Source of the DNA: Paragonimus westermani
Taxonomy: Eukaryota; Platyhelminthes; Trematoda; Plagiorchiida; Troglotrematidae
Assembly (NCBI GenBank): GCA_008508345.1
Contig: QNGE01000113.1
Location: 147,848-211,847, forward strand
Length of the DNA stretch: 64,000 nucleotides
Direction of reading: 5' to 3'
Position 1 is the stretch's first letter. Each line of letters starts with the position of its first letter. Positions 37,600 to 52,500 of this stretch are shown here, piece after piece. The translations under genes and the position numbers were made by a program. The notes below the pieces were generated by a model that was given only the letters and a program-made list of their open reading frames with translations, had not been told where the DNA came from and ran no database searches.

Positions 37600-40500
37600 G
37601 TAAGAGAAGTGCTTCGCAGTAACCAGGATTGTTTTAGCACTTTGTTAAGACGGTTCTTCGATAATGTTATTGAAGTTGAAGAAATCTGGAATGCCAATCA
37701 TCATAACCACGACTTGCTTCGTCGGGACGACTTGAAATCTTCGTTTACAAAGTTGCAATGTTGGAGTGTTGTTCAGTTTTCGAAAGCAGTTTATTTGGAC
37801 GCAGATACAGTGGTATGTTACATGTATTTTCGTGGGCATTCATACGTTAACCATGTTCGGTGTTCATTACCGCATGTGTGGGTAAAATTTCATCCACAAG
37901 ACTGCACATATGTATATGTTGCGGTGGTCTAGTTAGTGTGTGCTCGACTCCTGACCACAACGGTTTAGCATATCTCCGCTCGAAGTACTATCGTTCTGTG
38001 GCCTCAATAGGCGTCTAACTGAAATACCGCGATGGGATTTTATTCGAAGTTAAGTATATCCACTTTTGAGCGTGTCTGGCGCGCGGCTACCAAAGTAGCC
38101 ACATGATTAAGAAGTGTCACGTACGAGTCTCCTTAAAATTTTGGGTCTGATTAAGTTTGAATTTCGCTGACTGGGTAGCGATTTGGCTCTCACGCACTTC
38201 CTCTTTAAAATAGGTCTTGTAGAACTGATTCACTGTAACGAACGATACCAACCGACGAGGACAGTCCAGGAAGCTTCCAGATCGCGGATTTCAGACCTTC
38301 TTTTGGCAAGAGTTTTGTCTTGCAAGGTCGTTAACCATCTCCTGTAACGTCATTAGCCGTGTTTCTAGAGGTTGCCTTGAAGCATTGCCAGATTCTTGTC
38401 TACATCTAACATAGACTAATCGTCTTAATGTGTTCTTGATATGTACTGTAATCTCCTAGAACGGTGCTGTATCCGGTTTTTATTGACCGCTTTTCAGGTC
38501 AACGGACACCTGTTTGACACTGAAAAAGACAGACCAACTTGAACTTTGTAACTGTTTCGAACCCACGTATTAATCATTGAGCCTCCGAGTGCTCCTAGGT
38601 GTTGGGAACTATAATAGTTGGATCTAGTGTTAAACAGACGACAACAACCAAGAAGAGAAAATTGACCGTAAGTTAAGCTCTGGCTCACTCGGGGGCACTC
38701 AAAAGCGCGCTAAGTACAAAAGCGCCCAGGACTTCCAAGTATGATGAACACCGCTCAAAAAATGTGAGCAAAACAACTTCAAGGACCAAAATAACAGATG
38801 TCACCGAAAAGGGTGGGTACCCACTGCCTGTGCTTAGTTGTACCGCTGGAGAAATTGGTGTTACCTTTGTTTCGAACCTCCTACTGCGGTCATATGTAGA
38901 AGCCTATACACAAAACAGACAAGCGAACAAACGTGGTTACAGCTGGTATCATTAAAGAGGCCACCCGATAGCTGGTCACCACGATAAATATGCTTGCTAT
39001 GATGTAGTTCTTCTTAATCCACTGACACACCCATGTGAAGGCGGCGATTGCAGCGGATTAGATCTCCGCTCCGGTCTTACACGAAAATAGTGCGGGCCAT
39101 TGGAGCCTTTCGGAGGCGCGGTCTGTTGTATTTAGGTACAATAACACTCACGCTCACGTCATTTACCTGATTCCCCCACATTACTTATTCTATTTGCCAC
39201 TGAATTTTCTTCCCACCTGACCGATTTAACACTTAAATAAACCTGGTGTTGGAACTGGTCCAACAGAATAATACCCAGTCAGTGTTCATGATCGAAAACC
39301 GATCGACAATGAAAAACAGACTAAGTGCGTTGACCTCCGTGTAGTAGTATCGACCCTAGAAAATACGGTGTACAGAGACACGTCAAGATTGCGAGTCACG
39401 AAACGAGTTGTGATTTTAGCCCCGGGACGGGTGTTACAAAATGGATAGCCTGACTAAAACAAAGGTAGGTAAAAAACCAAATGCGCTGAGACCTAAGATT
39501 ATGCCAGGTATATCTCTAAATGCACAATGGTATAGCGACCGTAATGCCAAACTTTTTTGATTATTCGACATGTATACCGGCGTGTTACTACATATATATT
39601 TGTTGGTTTAGTTAAGTTCAGTTCAGGGTAGGTCACAAGACTATATTATTGTCAGTTGTGTCCGACTTGTACACATGACTTGTTTGCTATTTGTGTGCTT
39701 GAACGATATGAGAAAACGAAACCCTCAAATTAATCAGAAATGCAACGAAACTTACAATCGCATTACGGTGTAGATCGACTTATCGTCGTCATCAGCATAG
39801 ACAGCTGATAAAACACTGTGAAATAAAGTAATGCATATAAACAAAAATGCCCAGTCATAACGAATACTTCTGATTATGTAGGTAACACTTGAGAGTAGTA
39901 CTGTTTTGTTCCGATGAACTTCGCGGAATTGTTATACCCAGGCATACTGGATTCACACGTTACATAACCCAAGCAGCATTGGTCCTATTTTGAAGTTGAA
40001 CCGCAGCGATCATCTTGTAGCTGCTGATGGATCGTAATAGTGTTATCACTTGCTTGAAAAATCCGCGTACCGACCACCAAGTTGTTCTACCTGATGCAAG
40101 TCAGTGATATTTAAAAACGGAATGTTGCACTTGTGAGAAAATGAATTTGATAGCATCCGTTCGTCGTACGCCATCGTTATGCTGATTCCCTGTTTGTCGA
40201 CTTGTACAGTTAACCATGTCTAATTAGGTGATTTCTCAGCTTAAGATCTCTCGTATACGCACTGCATTCTTCAAGATTGTTCGTAAAGCATCGGGACGAA
40301 ATTTCCACTTCGTTTTCTGCTATCCTACGCGTTTTGGATAGTGCTATCCTGACCAGCATAAGATGCCGTTGTTGGTATATCACCGGAATAACCGAAACAT
40401 GCATTGAGTTTGCGAACCTGCTCGACCCATGGTGTCAAAATTCGTTTGGCTGTCGTTCAGACCAAGGGTACATAACGCTTAAATGCATAATGCTTCGCTC

Positions 40501-43500
40501 TGTGACTTAGAGAGATTTTTCCCGCGACAAAGATGTAAACAGATTCAATATATCGGACTGTTGTCGTCTCCGTCAGTTAGCACACGTCAAGTGGGATAAT
40601 TGCGTGAACAGTGTGGTCATTCACCAGCATTTATTTGGGAACGCTTGGAATGAGCGACCAGTTAATCAACTAATTAGGTTGCGCTGTTTGCAATGTTCGG
40701 GTCACGTGTTCCGAATACTGGATAAGCATTTTCCACACCAGGCATCATACAGTCGGGCCACCAACAGTTGGGTAAGACTACATAGTGGCCAAGCAACAAA
40801 ATTGTCTCGAAAAATGAGAACTCTAACCTTTCTGATAAGTAAAGTGTGTGTGGTGTGTCTGGATGGGGTTTCCGTGGCGATCGAAATCGTTGGCTAGAAA
40901 CGCTATCCAAGACAATAACATGCAGAAGCAAATGGTATGCCTGCCTTCGTATCGTTTTTACTTCTTCCTAGTTGTGTTTTATAACTTTTAAAATCTTTCG
41001 CAAAATTGTTTCATCATAAGTTGTCTCGCCTCACTGCTGCAGTGGCAGTGGGCAATGCTACAGCATCTTCTGGTTAGACGCAATGCCATTGTGAATGGAT
41101 GTATGATGGATCGTACCGTTAGTCATTTCAGACTGTACTTTGATTTGGCCGGATCACTCTGAATTACCCAACTTTTTACTCATAAATGCAACTGCGGGTT
41201 AACCAAAAATGTTCATGCAGCCGAAGTAAACCCATTTTCGCTGTTTGCTGTATCACTGATCGTTATTATGGGGTATGCTAGTAATGACCGAGGATGGTCT
41301 TGATTCAGGTAGCGTTTACTTATTGCGCGCAAATAAAATCCGTGATAGACTGTCAGAAGACATGTAGTTTGAAATGTTGACATTTAGCTTTATATCACCA
41401 GCGACCAGTGATAACCACCTTCTTAAGTACAACTTTGTCCTTTTCAAAAGTGCTGAAGTAAATCGTGGGATTCAAACCAAGATTTATGTCAGAATTGGGG
41501 GTTGCTCTCATTAGAGCCTCTACTAAGAACAACTGATCCCAGCGTTCTAACCAGCGATTGCCATCGTTTTCGTTGGCACCATCATTATCGTCAGTCAACA
41601 CCGTCATTATTATTGTTAGAGGAAAGTTCTTACTTTTCATAAACTACAATCTAAACTGTGTCGTTCGATTTTCACCGTGGATGAGGTGGAACCTTTATGG
41701 GACAACGGAAGTTACCGGATTCCTTCTCCAAAATCTTGGAAACCTTGATAATCTACACTAAACCCAAAGCAGGTTGATGAGTTCTAATTTGCATCCGTTA
41801 TAATTCTTAGTTACAAAAGTGGTACCTGCAGCTAAGTTCCCCGGCTAGCTCACTCTACTTCAAATGTTCGATATTTAATCCAAGTTCAGATGACATTTAT
41901 ATCAGGGAGTTGAGAAAGCTGTGATGAGCTGTCCCCCTGATTTGTTCCGGAGAAGAATTTCATCGGAGACTTGTAGACCAACCAACTATGTGGAAACGCT
42001 CAAACGTTCCGTCTCAGCCACCGACATATAGACGATATCGCAATTTTCCATCATTCATCCCCACGCCATCACATTTGTGCATCCTCAGGACTTAAAAACA
42101 CTGGGTGGAACGCAAAGAGAAATATAGTCGAATACCATTTGGTAACGTAAAACATCACAAAGCTTCAAACGTCTGTGGTTTGATCCCTCAGACGGGTTCG
42201 TTGGGGCCAGAATTTTGCTGGAATTGAGAACATCAATGTAAATAATGGACGCTTATGTCCGTTAGGTGTTTGTTGTTTGTTCACGGAGGCTTCTGGATAC
42301 TGCCAATTTCGCTTGTGAAGAGCATTCAGTCGAACACTCACGTGAGCCCACCCATATCCACTGTGCTGTCAACCTTCAGCCTAAATGTAGCAGTTCGCAA
42401 CATCGAACTAGCTGAACTGTAATAGGGACCAGTTCAGTCTCATTTGTAACCAGCAAGTTCGTGGGCAAGCCAGGACGTCAGCATCTAATTTAGTCTGTTA
42501 GTCTGATGTTGAAGTTGCATTCCCGATATTTTTGTCCTGTTGACATATAGACACGATTCGCTTACTGCTACTCAGTGGTTCAACTGTGTGCGTTTTTCCA
42601 TCAATCTTGTTTCACTCCTTTGGTGTAAACCTGGAAAAAATCTCGCTTGTAACTGTATCTCGAAGCTACGTGGACTTGGCGATATCCAAATTTTGATAGC
42701 TTCGTGCTTTTTAGGCAGAAACAGAACTTCTTTATTTGTCTTACTAATGCGGCGACGAGAATTTTTTCCAAAGATGCATTGGACCAGAAGCTAAATGCAC
42801 CTCCCAGTTCGTCAGAAGGCATTGTCTCCGCCAGTCTCTTCATCATCTGAAACATTTTCGGAATCCAAACCAACTATTTGGTTGAGAAGTTGAAGCAGAA
42901 AACGATATTTACTCCTCTGTCGTTCAAGTGACCTTACAACTTAGTCATTCAACTGTATGATTTATCACACTGTCAAGCTCACCGTCCTGTCAGCCATATT
43001 ATTACAGCCATATTACAGGGATGGTTCACCACACCTCCCATATCGACATTCAGTATGAAAAAAAATTTCTTGGTCGACCCACACTGTTTTTGTACAGCGG
43101 AATGTGTAGGTTGTACAACGAGGTTTTTGTTTAAGCAAATCGCTGAACGGTGTCTGGCCTGTCTCGTGGTCTGTTCAACCGAATCTGTCAACATCATTGC
43201 AGTGGTGTGCATAGTGGATATTAACCACCGATTTGACCTCACTCAAAACTTCCATGTTTTCCAAAAGAATTCAGTCAACCACCTCACGCTGTTTCGATAA
43301 CAAATTTTAGCCACCACTGAGTCGATTACTGCTCGACTGTACAATCCGATTATGTGTACACACCACCAGTTTGTGCAAGTTCTGGAATAACCACCGATGA
43401 AGGCCACACCCTCAACCTGCCTCCCCAACCAACCTCTTAACCAGAGCTCTGTGGCCTAGCCGTGTGTGGATCTCCAGACCACTGGTTGTCAATTTTGGTG

Positions 43501-46500
43501 ACGTTGTTTGAGCGGTCAGATCACGGATGCTTGAAAGTTTATGGCATTTCGTACGACTCCCTGCTATTCTATTAGACACCCTTTCGTTTTCATCCACTTA
43601 CGGTTTTAAATTCACTGAGCCTAGGGAATTGTAGTTATCTAAAGAACTGTTATCCGAAACAGTCGTTAGTCGCAGTTTTTCCGCGGTACAAATAAAGTGT
43701 TTGCGAGGTTCTCCTGTTTTTCGTTCGGTTTGTAAATAAGACTTACAAATGCAACCGCGGGTTGTTTCACAAGCGTATCCTTCTGTTCAGTTCATTGGCA
43801 AGTGGCTCATCTACTTTCTTGGAGTAAAATATGCAGACACCCTGATGTTTTCTTAGGTTAAACCATATTTAATAAAGAACGTGGACGGGCCAGTAGGCAA
43901 TTCTACAGCCTCACTAGAAGTAACAAAAGAGTTCCTAATGTTGTTTTTGATAAAAAAATATCTGCTCAAAATATTCTAGAAGCTATCGTCCACTTTTCAC
44001 CGACGGGTTAATGCAAAACGGGCATCAGTGCGGATGTTTTAAATTACAGCATAGTAACCAGCCCTGATGAGGATCTAACTCGTAGTACCAGAAAGAAGCC
44101 TGTGGTCATTTTGCTTTTGTTCAGGGGAGGCATATATGAGGAACCCAATACGGGCGTCTGCAAAAGACAGTGAGGCAGAAAATCCCAGCTGCATTGTTGA
44201 AACTCTGGTTCACTTTGGCAGCAGTTTTCATAGTTATTCTTAAATTTAAGCACTTATTCACAACCAGTTCGTGAAGTTGCGTCTTTACTCACTGCTTTTA
44301 TTTGGTAAAATGTTGCGTTTAATTTGGTGAACGTTTGCTTAGATGGCCTAAGGGACATCCTCTAACTTGTCTAATTCAATCAATGGTGGAGGTGTATCAC
44401 TATTTCTTATAGGCCATATAGGTTGAGGCAATTGTCTATCGTTTATTCATTGTCGTTGCTTTCAATCTTAAACCGTTCCTATGGTATTATTATTTGGACT
44501 GCCCTTGTTTCTGGCGGTGGTCTTTGCAGAAGCTGAGCCACAAATAAATACAAATTTACAGAGGATAAAAACAAGAAAAAGGGTGATAAAACAGCGGACC
44601 TCCAGAAAAACAGACCGCAACCTTGCGGATACAAGCTTGCCGCCGACTGCGACGTACTGTCATGTCAGAGAGTGTTATGACCCAGTAGCGTTGATGGTCG
44701 TAAACTCCTAGACCCGGTGCATGGCATGTAATCAGCCTGTTAAGCGGAACATTCGAGAATTTCTTGGCTTGTGATCGCCTCATCGCTTTATTTCCACCAT
44801 TAGCAGCCTCACTGAACAACTTACACTGCGGCAAACGCTCTATCGCTCTACGGAGTACGTGATCAAGCCAGTGGAAACTAAGTTTCCATTGTTGGTCTCG
44901 AAATTGCACATTTCCCAACTATTCGCAGATGGACTGTCACGTTGCTTAAGCAGTCAGTCTAGTTGTTATCTGCTAACTAGATCAGACAACTGTGGCCGTA
45001 CCTCTTCCACACCAACTGTTCAGGTCGGTTACAATTTTTTGGTCAGGTGCCACAAGACATTTGGGTGATAAGTGTTGGAAATGATCGACCCGATTGACAC
45101 TAGATTGCTTAACCTAATGCACTAGTCGCGAAACAATTCGTTCAGGCTTAAAAGGTCTCCTGATATTTTGTGGCCAACTCTTGTCTCTCACTCGCACCTA
45201 CACGGAAAGTTAGTTGTACTTACGATACTAACTTTTATGTTCTGAGTTGCGGATACTAGGTACTGTGACATTGTGGTTAATCTGTATGATGATTCAGTTC
45301 ATTGATACTACTCCTTAGTATTGCATTAGACTAGCGATGAATTATCGATTAGTTATGTTCTTCATGTTCTGTTTACTGTAAATTATGTCTTGTATTGTCA
45401 GTATATATCCGGGTTTTTTCCGTTATAAGGCTATGCACAAACATTGTTAACTAGTTACCTGATTTTGTTTGGTGACAGAATCCGGTTGATTTTATGAGCA
45501 TTGTGCTGCGTTTTTGTCGGTCCTTAAACAATCCGAATACTCTTTTACCGTATATAGTTGTGTTTTTGTTGTGGTTTCGGAGGCATTTTAGATTTAGTAA
45601 CCCGTCTTACTTTCAACTACTGACACAGTGACGAATTTGCATAACACGCACCTTCACTTCAGTTTACCGCACTGAGTCGAAAACCCAGGTATGAATCCTA
45701 GATAAAGGGAGACGTTTGCCCTGCAGTTAGAATTAATTGATTTTCCACATAAAGCATTGCGCAAGCTGAACAGTTCATATGGAAACATTGAATGCGTTAC
45801 TCCTAAATCCTATTTCACAGATGGCTTTCCAACTGTTCCGTCTATTAGTCTTCGATGTTTCTTGTCTAACTCCAGCACGCAAAGTTGCTAGCTACAACAA
45901 TTATGTTTCCTTGAGCCCTTCCCCTTTTATTTTTTAGATAAGCAAACCGTCTGGGTTTTTAGCACTCGTCTGATGCTTCAATTAGACGTCACTAAATCTA
46001 TGCTTTTTCAATATTTACACTCTGCAACAACTAGACCAGTGAAGCTCAGTTGGTTCAAGGTCCGACGTATGCTGCCTGTCGAAGATTGGAAATTAATCTA
46101 GGAATAGGAAGCACACTCTTGTTCTGCACTAAACATCGGCTGTGAATATCGGACATTGACCGTTGTCATCGATGGGGTTAGATTGGTTATAGCCCCAAAC
46201 TTGTCGGCAAGTGCGGCGGTGACACAGTCCAAGCCGTGAGCCAGCCGTTGTCTTTTTTTGGTTTTTGCTCTTTTCTACCAGCTGGAATATTGACGACGGT
46301 AAGGATGTCTTTTGTGAAGAGTTTGTACTCCTTTTACATCCACGTGTGGCTGTAGTGTAGTGATATTGATAGAAAACGTTAAAGCAAAAATGGACCGATT
46401 GAGCGACACTGAGTCTTACCTAAGTGGATAACTTTAATTAAAAACAATTGGTTGGGAGATTGCTGATCATCCTTCGTTTTTTCTAGGTGTTAGTTCCAAC

Positions 46501-49500
46501 CATAACACACCATTTTTTCCCCCAACAACGCGTTGTACGAAATAAACCACACACTTGTTAGCTACATAGGACGTGGTTCTTTCCAGGACCGTTGATTCTA
46601 CTGGGATATCTAGACGACGTTCCCGGTTGTCGTTCCCACTATTCACAACAGCTGGCAGCCAAGAAACAGACAACGTTTGTGGCAAAGCAAGTCTATTACC
46701 AAGCTTAGAATGTCCGGCATGCCATCAGGCCTGTCTGAATTTTAATACTTGCTGGGTACAAATTTCGTAGGTGTTGAGGAGAGCGACAGGAATGCGCTTG
46801 CACAAAATTAATGATGAATATCAAAGAGGTCTTCAGGGCTACTGAACGCTAGAGGAAAAACCTGCCGGCCTTTTTTCTAACCGGCTAGAAAGGGATATCA
46901 AAACAGATCGCAAGTGTAAACTATTGACACACTTGGGATATTTGCTTATCGAAAAATCCGATTAAGTGGAACGCTGAAAAGTTGTTTCATCTCATCCACC
47001 GTACTGTTTATAAGAAATCAGCCAGAAACGAACCGTTAAGTGATATATGTGACGTGCTTATTCGTAACAGTTAAAAAATGCTGTCGTCGGAAAAATACCT
47101 TCAGGCCACCTGGATCTCATTTATTTTGCTACATCCACACACGTCTGAGGTTATGTCATGATCAATCAGACCAGAACAAGCTACTCAAACCGCGGTCTGC
47201 GATTTCATTGAGAATTTGCACCGCTTCAGGTCTGTTGTCATGGAAGATTTCAGACCGCCACTATTCAGAAGAAAATATACTAGTAACTGTGACTTGTTTA
47301 TAAATAATCGAGAGCGGTCTACTTGACGTGATTTTAGTTCAGTTCCACCAAAGATGTTCGTAAAAACTGCAAGGGGGTTAGCTTAAGTCGGATTTTGGGA
47401 TCCATTGTAGTTCGTTGACTTCCGGAAGGTCGGAAAGCAGATAGAATCGAGAAACAGGCAGATTTCCGCCCTAGATGTGAAGGTGTAGATGGCACTTTAC
47501 TAGTTAAACTTCGGGTCAAAACCAGACATATCACAGGTCAACAGTCGCGGTATTTATCGACTACAGAGGCACATTGACCTCAGTTGATCAAACTGTATCG
47601 TTAAGTTCGCTTAGACAGCAGAGTTTGCATATCAAGTATTTCCGCATATCAGCGCACAGGTGTAATAAATGGGCTGATGCTAATAACTGTCCGAAAGCGC
47701 CAAACGTTCAGTGCCAAAAGCGGTGGTCATCCAGGTTGTTCACTTTATACATGTCTGTTCAATTTCGTCGTAGAGGAAACAATGGATGAATATCCGCATC
47801 TATCACAAGGTCTGATACTGTTACCTTTTCCCATGTGAGGCCGACCAACATGGATTGTGGTGATGAGAATGTACTCGAAAATTTCCACTTGGCACAAGCG
47901 TTCCACGCTCTTCTTTGGAATGCGCTTTACAACTTCGAAGTGTACGACGGTGTCCCAATACTACGATTGTAGCGAGAAGGCGTCCAACAAAGCACAATCT
48001 TTATTGTCCANAGGTTTTCGAACGCACCTCCCCACGTTGAGGTATTCGGCCGAGCGTTCGAAAACTCGCACCTCCGACCTGACAATCCACCACAATATGA
48101 CGCCTACGATGATATCGATAAAGGGGATAATTTTATATAATTTTGGGACATTGTGGGCTACTTATCAGCGGTTCGCAAGCTTCATCCGAAGTCTTTTTAC
48201 TGAAAGGCATCCGAAAAGTATCGGTCTCTAAATGTTGGCTCAACACATCTGGAGTCAATCCTGTGTACCATCGTATAAGACACGTGCCGTCGCGTATAGT
48301 CACCCTGAGCAATAATTCGCTCTTTACTTCGCTTTTTATTCGTATCAATATTTTCTCGAACGTTGATGTTCATGTGAAAGGCGAATGATACCTTTACATG
48401 TTGGCATTCCAATACTTAAGCACAGTGCAATATAATAATCTGGTATTGTGCGAAATCTGCAAGGCAGACTGTGATGAAATTAGAAAGCATTCCAACTACC
48501 TTGTCATTTGCAGGTTAAACGTTCTCGTTGAAACTGAACCAAGTGGAATCGTTTGGTGTTAGTTCCGCCTTGCGGATTGTTTTTATTCAGTATCGTATCT
48601 GAATCTTTATTGAGGTATAATAATCGTATTTGATTCCACACGTACACAACCTCGTCTTATACCAGCGAAATGCAATCTCTCTCGTTCACAAATTATTATA
48701 CACATGATTGTCTATAAGGTGGATGAAGAGCTCTCTGTTACACACCATATGAAAATCCTCATTTGCATAATAATAACCACTGGAAGTCTTTTTAAACAGG
48801 GAGCTAAAAACTTTTACCGGATGTGGCTGCAGTCGTAAACAAGATTCTAATCCTTATTGTATTTGGAAGTAGCATTACGTTCACAAGGACAAAGAAAACG
48901 GTGTGTACCAAAAGCATTCCACTAGTAGTCTAGTCGCTTACCTGGCTTGGTGTTTAACAATGTAACTGCCTGTATCATGAGAACTGTATGCCAAATTCAA
49001 TCACTTTTCTCATGGTTGTTCATCGCAACTCTTCTCCTCCTCAACCTTTGTGATCCACGTTTTATTATTAGGCCATATGGGTCAGCATCCCTCAACGAGA
49101 CTCACTTTCCTCACGGCGATCACTTTCGTCCATTCAAAAACATTTCTTAGCAGTGGTAATAGGATAACTTCTAGGAGAAAACGCATTCGGAAGTGGTTAC
49201 CAAGACTATGTGTTTTTTGTTCAACTATGTTTCAAATCGAAAGCCGTTTCTTGGCATTGCCTGTATGGATGGAGTGTCAAATTTTGTGCCCCACTGCTCC
49301 GATGCAGTGGTTGTCCAGATCGCGTGTTTTCTTGTTTGTCCCTAATATATCGAAAATAAGGTGGTTCCACTATGCTGGTCGCAGAGCTATTGTAGCAGCC
49401 ACTCATGCATAATTATTCTCATAATCTTACTTGCACCGAACGACCAGGCGCGAACTATCGGTTGCGGTTCGAATGGAGAGCAGCATTTGTTGTGGGCGCG

Positions 49501-52500
49501 TCTATTGCGGTCAGAAGACTACTCACATCGATCAAACCAGGTCACAAATCACGCCACATGGGACAAGAGTGATGTATCATCATCACGGACCTCAATACAT
49601 AAGTGATTTCCACTGATGCTTAACTGTTACACAACCACGAAGAAAACAAACACTGGTCAGAAACAGGTGAAGAAACAGAATGAGAGGGAAAGGAAATTAA
49701 CTACTAGAAATGGTTACGTTTATATTCGAACATTCATCATATTGGTGCCCACAAATTGTGAGCAAACAGCCGACCTATAAGTGAAAGCAAGACATTAGCA
49801 ACAAGACAGCTTCTTTAGGGCCTTTACTGTCTCGCATCACTCATTGCACTTACTCGACAGACAGCATGGCCGAAAAACGATAGAATTCACGCCACTGAGC
49901 CCGATTAACCCCCATATCACTTAACTTCTCTTGCCGTCGACCCTGTTAGTCCTGTGGTCTCCAGGGGACTACCCGACCTACGATGGCCAGCCCTTGAACG
50001 ATTCACGACATAAAACCGCCCTGTTCTAGGTTTGACGACATCAATACAAGTCATACGTAAGCTGAGTGGTATTTACTTTGTTTGTAGCATAATTCCAAGT
50101 CTGCTTTTGCCTCTTAGACAAAAGTTATACATCACTGCCTACGTTACTGGAGGGCCGGCATCCTCTGTATGATTAAGCAACAAAACTCGCAAAAATATGG
50201 CAGTAAGTATATTAAAGCTTTGCTCACTTCACAATGGGAAAGTGGATTTAGCGACAGTAGAAACAATTTGGCGCAGAGTAAACACTAATATTAAACTGTG
50301 GGCGGACAGGTGCAGGACAAACTTTTACAGACCATCGGAACCTATCCCTGTTAAGGGATTTTTTTTATAAAAACGGAAGGCACTAGCATTTATTTTTAGT
50401 CTCGGGATGAAATAGGTTACGACGTGAAATGACTGATTGTTCAGCTTCTTCGGACGGTATGCCGTCATTTCACACATTCAATTTATTGTAATGGAATCCG
50501 GTTGACAAATTTTGAATAATGGCCATCTGCCTTGCATAAATCAATCGACACTGTTTAGAAGGGTGACTCTTGTGAGAACCAATGTGGTCAACAGTATGTC
50601 CTTAACTGCTGGTTGCGACATGCACTCTTGAAATTTCATTGACAGGTATGTTTTCTCCTCACTTGAGACACCCCTGTTCACATTTAACATTAATTATGAA
50701 TAACGTCAGTACTGTCAAATAAATAAGCAATAAACCAGAAGGGTGATAACGTGAGTTAGATGCAGGGCTATGTAGAGAAAATACTAAGGAAGATGATATG
50801 TCACAGTATGTTGGAAGTGCCCACAGTCATCAGTCGCAAGCGCAGAACTTGGGGATAATGTGCGACGGACAACTAAAAACAGAATGGGAATGGACAAGCT
50901 TACATTCCTCCCAAGTGTCACGACAGCAACACTACGGCAACCTGCTGGATTGTCCGAACCAAGTTGGCACACGCAATGCCAACCGTGGGATCGGATCACC
51001 ACAGCTCCACTGCTTTGAACCACCAAAGGACCAGGTCTAGATGAAAGCGAACACAATTTTTTCGACAATTCTCTCCTTTTGTTGTCACTTGCGACGACGT
51101 TTACATGAACATAACTTACAAGCATATGGTAATTCGGCGGCAACGAATGTGAGGTCCCTGGTGCAGTGCCCAACACGGTTGCCTCATAAAAACGTTACCA
51201 AGGTTCAAATCCGGGCTGTGACAAGAATATGCTCAACTGAAAAGCTTTGACGAGGGCCAAATTCCAGCGTTATACTTTTTCTCGAAAAGGGTTGACTGCA
51301 CAATCTATGAGAATGCGAAAGCTGCAGTCACTTGTGAGTGATATTCGAGTTATATTATTAGAACAGATTTACAGCTGTCTCAGTAGAAGAACAAGTCCAG
51401 AAGTGGGCAAAGCACTCGATTACGCAACACTCAGATAGGTGAATCCTTACTCGAAATTTCTCATAATCTCTAAGACACCTCATGATAACAGGACACCAAG
51501 AAGACCCACTAAACCCATTCAAAACATTATTGCGCGTTCAGGACCCAAAATTACTGGCCTCCAGTAGAGCTATGCTGAACCGAACCCACGGCGGGCATTG
51601 TGTGCACAGACGTGGTTGGAACAATTCGTTTGATGTTGATGTTGATGATTTACTACTTTGTGTGAATAGGCACAATACTGCCTCATGATCGGGACATTTC
51701 CAACCCCACGCTCTTTATTGCACATACGTCGCTTAAGAGTGTTAACAACCTCACATACCTGGGTAGCATCGTCTTGTCAGCTTGTATTGCTGTTGATGAA
51801 GTACCTGCAGGAATAGCAAAAGCACATGCTACCCATTCAAACCTGCTTCACCTGAGACGCTGAAATGTCTTCCGGTTACTGTAGAGAGGAGAAGCATACA
51901 GTACTGGTGTATTTGTCCTGTTTAACTTTACCGTTCGGAGGCATTTTTGTGTGTGACGGAGATGTCAACAGACCTGTGTTTGGCCGCCGTCAGGTCAGTC
52001 ATTTAGACCATAGCAGTGGGGCTGTTAGCAATAGATTGTTTCGCAAGGCTCAGGATACGCGGTTAGTCGGTCGTCTAATCAGGTTGCATAGACTGCGACG
52101 GCTGGATCCCGTACTTTGCATGCAGCTGGACGTCTTATGCACTTGGCATCTTACAGTTACACCACCAACGGTTGAGTAAGGTAGACTGGTGGTCACGAAT
52201 CGCAAACGGCATAACCATTGTGCTGAGTAGGGTGGGTAGGAGTCGCATGCTCAGTTGGGGGTCATTTTACCCACTAGAATCAATAGTTCAGAAGATTATT
52301 TGAGGCGATAACACGCTGTAATCAATGGCCTACCTACATTCGTAGCACTTACAGTTCTGCTTAACCTTGTTTTGCCTTTCTTGGTGACTTTCTTCCAGGT
52401 TATCCAGGTTAGTGGCTGCTTTTGATAGCTATCTAGGTCCATGACAATTGTAAATGAAGGGGTGGTTGAATGGTGTGGTGTGCGTGCCCATTCCGTATCT

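Noticed and set aside
37600..37619. Alternative 20-nt intron 1 of glycogenin
   Set aside because: It keeps the frame but inserts six residues absent from the family and shifts K86 and the DxD motif off their conserved numbers; the 38-nt intron fits without gaps.
44060..44100. CTGATGAG core as in hammerhead ribozymes (also reverse complement near 2125, 11490 and 28990)
   Set aside because: No GAAA box with a closing stem II at the proper distance was found at any of these sites.
44481..44711. A 76-codon + frame with a signal-peptide-like start ([18 protein letters not shown])
   Set aside because: Most of it overlaps, in antisense, a minus-strand RTE tail with clear family motifs; the hydrophobic start is likely chance, and no splice or conservation support is visible.
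51120..51225. Box-B-like GGTTCAAATCC with a CAT triplet upstream, suggesting a tRNA-Met or tRNA-derived SINE
   Set aside because: The acceptor and anticodon stems do not pair, and no second copy was seen in the window.
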